Under the pieces are notes generated by a model. That model had not been told where the DNA came from and made no database searches. It saw nothing but the letters and a program-made list of their open reading frames with translations. Position numbers and translations under genes: made by a program. DNA of 45,523 nucleotides from Oscillospiraceae bacterium (lineage in GTDB: Bacteria; Bacillota; Clostridia; Oscillospirales; SIG627): the NCBI GenBank assembly GCA_015063605.1, contig SVTV01000023.1:1-45523 (forward strand). Direction: 5' to 3'. This document shows positions 40,686 through 45,523 of this stretch, piece after piece. Position 1 is the stretch's first letter. Every line of letters begins with the position of its first letter.

Positions 40686-40698
40686 TTTAATCTCCTTT

Positions 40699-40723
40699 AT
40701 CGGTCATAACGATATCGACCGAT
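40699..40723 (-). promoter_or_regulatory. Hairpin directly upstream of the GTPase ribosome binding site
   Basis: On the minus strand ATCGGTC (40723-40717) and GACCGAT (40705-40699) are a perfect seven-pair stem with an 11-base loop; the stem ends at the base before AAAGGAG. It could tune translation or partly terminate read-through from the upstream gene. Confidence 0.5.
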
Positions 40724-40742
40724 CGTTCCGAGTTATTTTTTA

Positions 40743-41813
40743 TCAGCAGTTTTCGATCTCGAAAAGCTCTTCTTTGTCTGTAATACGGTAAAGCTTAACA
40801 TCGGTGGCATATGTATCATCGGAAACACGGCTGTCATGAGAGAAAAGGAAATATCCGTCTCCCAAAGAACAGATACCCGTGGAGCCGTAGGGAAAATCCG
40901 ATCCGTAAATGCCGCTTTTTTCATCATATTTCTTTGTTTCCTTAAGCTTCAGCATGAGCCCTTTTTCCCCTTTTGAACCGGGGAGCTCTTTTTCTTCGGG
41001 GGCACAGCTTCCGTCTATAACAAACATCGGGTAATTGGGATATTTTTCTTTTTTGCCTTTATACACTGCGGCAAAAAAGTCGCCCGTAAAGGAATCATAT
41101 TCGAGATTCTGAACACCCCATGTAGTGTTTCCCGTATAGAGGAAATACTTTTTTTCGGCATCCGCACCGTTGTGGTGTAGTTTTTCCTGAGACAGGGGGC
41201 TTGCGGCTTCCGAAAGCTTTCTCCAATCGTACTGCAGAATGATCTGACAGTCGTTGTCACTTCTTGAATTGTCGCCGTAAATACCGTAAGCGGTGAAAAG
41301 CTTTGAGGGTGTTCCCTTTTCCATGCCGAAGACCTTGCCTATAGTGGTTCCGTCTATTCCTGAGCAACCGTAACGGTGCTTTGTACCGTCGTGAGCTTCG
41401 TATGAGAAATCACTTACCACATCCGGAAGGTATGATGCCTTCATAATATTGTCCTTTTCTCCATCCATTCCGATGCGGTCTATTTTATCCACATCGAAAA
41501 TTGCTATATAAAAAGCATCTTCATCTACGAGTTTTGTTCCGAGACGGGCGGCAATACCCTTTCCTATGCTGTCGCGCTTGTATTCGAGAGAGCCGTAGAC
41601 CTTGCCGTCTTCATCGTTGAAGTCGATGCATCCGAGATGACCCGTAAGTCCCGTGACGCTTCCGATAATATTTCCCGTCATATCGGCTTTAACGAGGACG
41701 GTCGTAAAGGAAACGTATATGTATTTGTGTGCCGTATCCACGGCGATCCCCTGCACGTGGCCGCATGAGGAATATTCTATATGAATCAATTTCGGTAATC
41801 TGTTTGTGTTCAT
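40743..41813 (-). CDS. Beta-propeller-like protein of unknown function
   Basis: A 356-residue cytoplasmic protein (no signal peptide). It starts with LPKLIHIEYSSCGHVQGIAV, then alternates strands such as 'KYIYVSFTTVLVKAD', 'GHLGCIDFNDEDGKVYGS', 'WGVQNLEYDSFTGDFFAAVY' and 'GICSLGDGYFLFSHD', a pattern of blades like an NHL or YncE propeller. No catalytic motif is apparent. It has its own promoter (41843-41871) and AAGGAG before the ATG. The second GTPase gene follows on the same strand, so a shared transcript is possible. I do not recognise the family. Confidence 0.65.
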   Translation of the reverse strand: MNTNRLPKLIHIEYSSCGHVQGIAVDTAHKYIYVSFTTVLVKADMTGNIIGSVTGLTGHLGCIDFNDEDGKVYGSLEYKRDSIGKGIAARLGTKLVDEDAFYIAIFDVDKIDRIGMDGEKDNIMKASYLPDVVSDFSYEAHDGTKHRYGCSGIDGTTIGKVFGMEKGTPSKLFTAYGIYGDNSRSDNDCQIILQYDWRKLSEAASPLSQEKLHHNGADAEKKYFLYTGNTTWGVQNLEYDSFTGDFFAAVYKGKKEKYPNYPMFVIDGSCAPEEKELPGSKGEKGLMLKLKETKKYDEKSGIYGSDFPYGSTGICSLGDGYFLFSHDSRVSDDTYATDVKLYRITDKEELFEIENC

Positions 41814-41842
41814 GATAACTCCTTTTTAATTAGGATACCAAT

Positions 41843-41871
41843 ATTATACTATATCCCGCCGTTTATTTCAA
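41843..41871 (-). promoter_or_regulatory. Promoter for the propeller-like/GTPase pair
   Basis: On the minus strand TTGAAA (41871-41866) and TATAAT (41848-41843), 17-base spacing, 30 bases before the start codon. Confidence 0.75.
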
Positions 41872-41916
41872 TACGTAAATTCATGTACGGAATCTTTTCT
41901 GTCTGCTTTTCATATA

Positions 41917-41945
41917 TTGACATTTTTCGAAGAAAGTGTTATCAT
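41917..41945 (+). promoter_or_regulatory. Promoter for the ClC gene
   Basis: TTGACA (41917-41922) and TATCAT (41940-41945), 17-base spacing, 34 bases before the start codon. Confidence 0.7.
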
Positions 41946-41978
41946 TACTAATGTAAATAATTTCAAGGCGCAAAAAAT

Positions 41979-43589
41979 ATGGATAACAAAACGATTTATT
42001 ATATCAAAAAAACAGTCCTTCCCTCTTTTCTCCTTTCCGCCGCGGCGGGAATCGGAACTGGAGTTCTCATATTTCTTTTCAAGGTATGCTCTTCATACGT
42101 AATAGGGCTTTCGGGGAATATTTATTCTTACGTACGAGAAAAGCCCGTGCTTCTTCCTGTGCTTATTTTGGGAGTATCTCTTATATCCCTCATATCTGCA
42201 CTGATACTCAAAAGATCGCCGAATTGCCGCGGAGGCGGCATTCCCACCGCTATCGCATCCTTACGCGGTCTCGTTCCGCTGAGATGGGTAAAGGGAATAT
42301 TCATGCTGTTCGGCTCTGCAATGCTGACTTACCTTTGCGGCGTTCCCTTGGGAAACGAGGGTCCCAGCGTACAGATGGGCACCGCTCTCGGCAGAGGAAC
42401 TGTCAGAGCATTTTCAAAAAAAGCTCCCGCATGGGACAGATACATAATGACGGGAGGCGCTTGTGCCGGCTTTGCCGCCGCAACGGGTGCTCCCATCACG
42501 GGTATATTCTTTGCATTTGAGGAAGCTCACAGAAGGTTTTCTCCCATGATATTTACGGTAGCAGCAGTATCCGTAGTATTCGGCTCGACAACAATCAAAA
42601 TATTATGCGATATTTTCAATGTAAGCTTCTCCCTCTTTGACTTTACCATTGAAACGGTGCTTCCCACACATTTATTCTGGGCGCCGCTTCTTGTTGGAAT
42701 TGTGTGCGGAATATGCGCTATATTATTTACTAAGACTTATACGGCAATAAGAAAGCTTTTATATGATACGCTTTCGTCTGTGCCTTTTGCGGTAAAGATC
42801 GCCGTAATATTCGCATCTACCGCTGTCCTGGGCTTTTTCTCTGCTGAATTAATCGGCTCGGGGCATCATCTTATAGAGGAGCTGATCCATGGTCAAGGCG
42901 TTTGGTATATGCTCATCATCTGGTTATGTGTCCGTGCCTTAGTTCTGATCTCCGCAAACAACACGGGTGTTACGGGCGGGGTGTTCGTACCCACTCTTGC
43001 ATTCGGTGCCATCATCGGTGCTTTGTGCGGGAAAGCCGCCGTTTCTTTAGGACTCGTTCCCGAAGAGTATTATATGATACTTGTCATCACGGGTATTGCG
43101 TCTTTTCTTGCGGCGGCGTCGAAAACACCCATCACGGCAATAACATTTGCGGGGGAAGCATTATGCGGACTTACAAATATCCTTCCCGTAACAATCGGTG
43201 TTTTATTTGCATACCTGACCGTTGAAGGAGCTTGCGTTACAGCCTTCAACGATATAATTCTCGAAAGCAAGGTGGAAGCGGCTCAAGAGGGCAAAACTCC
43301 CACCGTATTCGACAGATTCGTAAAGGTAAATGCGGATTCATTCGTTATAGGAAAAGAGATACGCGATATTCTCTGGCCTCCAACATGCGTTGTACTGTCT
43401 GTCACAAAGGCACAGGACAGACCGTCGGGAAGCACCCTGTCGGAAGATGATGTTCTTCACATCCATTATCTTGCCTATGATATAGAACGAACAAATAACG
43501 CTTTGGAGGCTCTTGTGGGAGTTCAGATCTCCGACTCACGAAACAAAGCTCATGAAAGCGATGAAAACCATCAGGTACCCGAGACGTGA
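41979..43589 (+). CDS. ClC-family chloride/proton antiporter with C-terminal RCK-C-like domain
   Basis: A 536-residue integral membrane protein. ClC selectivity-filter motifs are present: 'RGGGIPTAIASL' in place of GSGIP, 'GNEGPSVQMG' (gating Glu kept), and 'GVTGGVFVPTLAFG' (GxFxP). The Glu at the intracellular proton site is kept in FFAFEEAHRRF, so H+/Cl- exchange rather than a pure channel is likely. Helices run from about residue 8 to 425. The last 80 residues (VNADSFVIGKEIRDILWPPTC) fit a TrkA-C/RCK-C domain. The first ATG at 41979 is preceded only by AAGGCG, a fair RBS. It may work in acid resistance or anion homeostasis. Confidence 0.92.
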   Translation: MDNKTIYYIKKTVLPSFLLSAAAGIGTGVLIFLFKVCSSYVIGLSGNIYSYVREKPVLLPVLILGVSLISLISALILKRSPNCRGGGIPTAIASLRGLVPLRWVKGIFMLFGSAMLTYLCGVPLGNEGPSVQMGTALGRGTVRAFSKKAPAWDRYIMTGGACAGFAAATGAPITGIFFAFEEAHRRFSPMIFTVAAVSVVFGSTTIKILCDIFNVSFSLFDFTIETVLPTHLFWAPLLVGIVCGICAILFTKTYTAIRKLLYDTLSSVPFAVKIAVIFASTAVLGFFSAELIGSGHHLIEELIHGQGVWYMLIIWLCVRALVLISANNTGVTGGVFVPTLAFGAIIGALCGKAAVSLGLVPEEYYMILVITGIASFLAAASKTPITAITFAGEALCGLTNILPVTIGVLFAYLTVEGACVTAFNDIILESKVEAAQEGKTPTVFDRFVKVNADSFVIGKEIRDILWPPTCVVLSVTKAQDRPSGSTLSEDDVLHIHYLAYDIERTNNALEALVGVQISDSRNKAHESDENHQVPET

Positions 43590-43659
43590 TGGAAAGCTCC
43601 ATACATACAACAAAACAATTATTTGCTATTATATATACTGAATCGAAAGGAAAAGAACA

Positions 43660-44592
43660 ATGTTAATAAGACAAACTGCATTCGAAGGAAGCGAAAAGCT
43701 TTTAAAGGGCGGTCTCCATTGCCACACCACCCGCTCCGACGGAAGAGGCGATCCTGCCGAGGTCATCCGTCTTCACGCAAAGAACGGGTATGATTTTCTT
43801 GCATTGACGGATCACAGATTTTATAATTACGAAAACTTTGCCCCCGAAACCGCTGTTACGATAATTCCCGGCATGGAATACGATAATACATTCGAAGCAA
43901 ACGGATACGGCTTCCGCTGCTTCCATTCCGTATGTATCGGACCCGCCAAGGAAGACGGCAACGGCTTTTCCCAGGACGAAAGAGTAGCTTACGATAAGGT
44001 TTTCACTCAGGAGGACTATCAGCCCATTCTTGATGATATCCACGCAAAGAAGAATCTTACCATATACTGCCATCCCGAATGGAGCTCCACTCCCGCAAGA
44101 TATTTTGAAAAGCTCAAGGGTAATTTTGCCATGGAGATATGGAACAGCGGTTGTGTTTTGAGCAACGACATGGACATGGATGCCGCATATTGGGATGAGC
44201 TTCTCGGTCAGGGTATAAAAATATACGGTGTTGCAACGGATGACGGTCATTCCATGTCACACCATTGCAACGGCTGGGTAAGAGTACGTGCAGAAAACAA
44301 GATATCATCCATACTTGAGGCACTTGAAAACGGTGCATTCTACTCCTCCTGCGGTCCCGAAATTTACGATTTCTACGTTGAAGACGGCTATGCTCACGTA
44401 AAGTGCTCTCCTGCCTGCAAGATCCGTTTTCACAGCGACAGACATCCTACGGCAATTTTCAGAGGCGAGGGACTTACCGATGAAAAATTGAATCTCGAAT
44501 CGAGAGCTTCAATGAAGTACGATTATATCCGCGCCGTGGTTATCGATGCTCAGGGAAGATATGCATGGACAAATCCCATTTTCTTAAAATAG
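43660..44592 (+). CDS. PHP-domain metal-dependent hydrolase
   Basis: A 310-residue cytoplasmic PHP protein without the N-terminal extension of the gene at 37277. Motifs: GLHCHTTRSDGRGD (HxH), 'FLALTDHRFYNYEN', 'IIPGMEYDN' (bridging Glu), 'LTIYCHPEWSS' (His), 'FAMEIWNSGC' and 'YGVATDDGHSMS' (Asp-His). The last 70 residues (KCSPACKIRFHSDRHPTAI) form a small beta domain after the barrel. The family hydrolyses phosphoesters or carbamates; the substrate is unknown. RBS GAAAGG precedes the ATG. The next 450 bases carry no gene. Confidence 0.85.
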   Translation: MLIRQTAFEGSEKLLKGGLHCHTTRSDGRGDPAEVIRLHAKNGYDFLALTDHRFYNYENFAPETAVTIIPGMEYDNTFEANGYGFRCFHSVCIGPAKEDGNGFSQDERVAYDKVFTQEDYQPILDDIHAKKNLTIYCHPEWSSTPARYFEKLKGNFAMEIWNSGCVLSNDMDMDAAYWDELLGQGIKIYGVATDDGHSMSHHCNGWVRVRAENKISSILEALENGAFYSSCGPEIYDFYVEDGYAHVKCSPACKIRFHSDRHPTAIFRGEGLTDEKLNLESRASMKYDYIRAVVIDAQGRYAWTNPIFLK

Positions 44593-44679
44593 TTGCAGCG
44601 AATTTAAAATAATAAAAGCATAATAATATTCCTAAAAAACGGCGGGTCTCTGCTATGCATCTTTAGCGGAGAAAACACG

Positions 44680-44714
44680 AACACCACCAAGGATTTTTCT
44701 TTGGTGGTGTTTTC
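44680..44714. terminator. Terminator after the PHP gene
   Basis: AACACCACCAA (44680-44690) and TTGGTGGTGTT (44701-44711) are a perfect 11-pair stem with a ten-base loop, followed by TT. Located 88 bases after the stop codon. Confidence 0.8.
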
Positions 44715-44734
44715 TATCGGTGGGAACTTGCCAA

Positions 44735-44786
44735 AGCCTCCCTTGCGTAAAGAGATGTGGCTTGCGAAGCAAGACGGAGGGATTGT
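44735..44786 (-). repeat. Interspersed repeat, arm B1 (minus orientation)
   Basis: Member of the same family as A1 and A2: AGCCTCCC... to ...GGAGGGATTGT, with an inner CTTGC/GCAAG hairpin. It is followed after 23 bases by the inverted arm B2. Confidence 0.75.
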
Positions 44787-44809
44787 AAAATGCAGATTTT
44801 TATAGCAAA

Positions 44810-44858
44810 ACAATCCCTCAGTCACCTTCGGTGACAGCTCCCTTTACACAAGGGAGCC
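44810..44858 (+). repeat. Interspersed repeat, arm B2 (plus orientation)
   Basis: ACAATCCCTCAG..., with a GTCACC-TTCG-GGTGAC hairpin and ending ...AGGGAGCC. It is framed by TATAGCAAA (44801-44809) and TTTGCTATA (44860-44868), which would extend the whole unit into one long stem. Relative to copy A, the two arms face away from each other. Confidence 0.75.
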
Positions 44859-44892
44859 TTTGCTATACCGTTTCCCTCTGCGGATAGTGGGT

Positions 44893-44928
44893 TCGGGCTT
44901 CTGCCCGATCGTGCGTGGATTGCCACGC
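44893..44928. other. Two adjacent perfect small hairpins
   Basis: TCGGGC-TTCT-GCCCGA (44893-44908) and GCGTGG-ATTG-CCACGC (44913-44928) are six-pair stems with four-base loops, five bases apart. This region is in the 44593-45044 gap; it may be a further part of the repeat element next to it. No gene is seen here. Confidence 0.5.
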
Positions 44929-44972
44929 GCTATGCTTGCCCCAGAGTTGAATCAATAACAACTAATACGTCA

Positions 44973-45001
44973 TTGAAACATAATTGCTCCTATGATATAA
45001 T
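44973..45001 (+). promoter_or_regulatory. Promoter for the XRE-TPR regulator gene, with adjacent palindrome
   Basis: TTGAAA (44973-44978) and TATAAT (44996-45001), 17-base spacing. The ten-base palindrome GCTTCGAAGC (45008-45017) begins 7 bases after the -10, around the start of transcription, and could be an autoregulatory operator. Confidence 0.75.
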
Positions 45002-45044
45002 AGTAGTGCTTCGAAGCAAAGTAAAAATGTGTAAAGGAGAAAAG

Positions 45045-45523
45045 ATGTTTTATTTGTCAGAAAATCTAAAAAAATATCGCATTATGAAAAATCTTACACA
45101 AGAGGATGTTGCAGGATATTTGGGTCTAACTCCTCAAAGTATTTCAAAATGGGAGCGCGGTGAATGTTATCCCGATATAACGTTTCTGCCCGCATTGGCA
45201 AACATATTTGAAACAAGCATAGATCTACTTATAGGTATGGATACAATACGAGCACAAGAGACACGCTTAAACATTCACAAAAAAGCTTCTGAGTTTCAGC
45301 GTGACGGTGATTACGTTTCCGCAGAGAAAGTGTATAGAGATGCATTACTGATATATCCAAACAAACCCGGAATGATTTTGGGTCTTGCAGGTGTGTTAGC
45401 CCTGCAGAATAAGTCAGAAGAAGCAATTGAGTTAATGGAACGCGGTTTGCCTATATCTATCAATGAAAAACAAAAAGCAACAATGCGTGCTACGCTTTGT
45501 TTTTTATATTTGAAGTGCGGAAA
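45045..45523 (+). CDS. XRE-family transcriptional regulator with TPR-like region, cut by window edge
   Basis: At least 159 residues; the C-terminus is missing. Residues about 6-62 are a Cro/C1-type helix-turn-helix: LKKYRIMKNLTQEDVAGYLG, then TPQSISKWERG (recognition helix) and LANIFETSIDLLIG. After it, a TPR-like region begins (ASEFQRDGDYVSAEKVYRDA and AGVLALQNKSEEAIELMERG), which would bind a peptide or protein partner. AAAGGAG precedes the ATG with 5 bases spacing. The gene sits behind the repeat pair and its own promoter. Confidence 0.85.
   Translation, partial: MFYLSENLKKYRIMKNLTQEDVAGYLGLTPQSISKWERGECYPDITFLPALANIFETSIDLLIGMDTIRAQETRLNIHKKASEFQRDGDYVSAEKVYRDALLIYPNKPGMILGLAGVLALQNKSEEAIELMERGLPISINEKQKATMRATLCFLYLKCG

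Noticed and set aside
44593..45044. CRISPR or mobile element in the repeat-rich gap
   Set aside because: There are only two inverted arms and two hairpins, no regular direct repeats with spacers and no transposase or cas gene.

Overview
The window looks like a chromosomal stretch from an anaerobic, Gram-positive Clostridia-type bacterium (Bacillota), probably an uncultured gut lineage. This rests on a moderate-to-low GC content, AAGGAG-type ribosome binding sites, textbook sigma-A promoters (TTGACA-17-TATAAT), a T-box riboswitch, a YtvI-like sporulation membrane protein, lipoproteins with clear lipoboxes, and family-level resemblance of almost every protein to Clostridia. No species name can be given from sequence alone. 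No tRNA, rRNA, CRISPR array, phage or transposase gene was seen.

Layout. 1-7.5 kb: partial holA and a YtvI-like permease (minus strand), then hom, a GHL6-type glycoside hydrolase-like protein, a VOC protein and a PatB/MalY C-S lyase. 7.5-10.5 kb: an accessory patch with a consensus promoter, a 29-codon hydrophobic ORF, a pair of inverted interspersed repeats and two beta-propeller-like lipoproteins. 10.5-13.3 kb: rhaBA for L-rhamnose, with a perfect palindromic operator. 13.4-16.9 kb (minus): asnA, a D-aspartate-ligase-like ATP-grasp enzyme and a membrane-anchored protein. 17.1-22.2 kb: a repeated promoter/leader element (one copy at 17.1 kb, a 92-bp tandem pair at 22.0 kb), a decayed small gene, a translational GTPase fused to a YacP/Rae1-like NYN nuclease domain, a metallophosphoesterase and a membrane protein. 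22.3-24.3 kb: a T-box leader, apparently tyrosine-specific, in front of an acyl-CoA ligase. 24.3-28.8 kb: an AraC regulator, ceramidase-like protein and DegT aminotransferase on the minus strand, divergent from a sugar-phosphate isomerase-like gene. 28.8-32.9 kb: DUF554 protein, Cys-rich membrane protein, GH43 enzyme and glnA. 33.1-38.6 kb: an apparent operon of three tandem polysaccharide-deacetylase-like paralogues, an MFS transporter and a PHP hydrolase. 38.7-41.8 kb (minus): a propeller-like protein and a second TetM/EF-G-like GTPase. 42-45.5 kb: a ClC H+/Cl- exchanger, a second PHP protein, another pair of interspersed repeats and a partial XRE-TPR regulator.

How the genes fit together. 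Much of the window is small carbohydrate and amino-acid modules: rhamnose entry (RhaA, RhaB), glycan-active enzymes (GHL6, GH43, deacetylase-like trio, ceramidase-like), nitrogen assimilation (GlnA, AsnA) and amino-acid metabolism (Hom, PatB). The most unusual signals are the GTPase-NYN fusion, the apparent Tyr T-box before an acyl-CoA ligase, and the shared promoter/leader element with compensatory base changes. All functional statements are homology-based reading without database searches.
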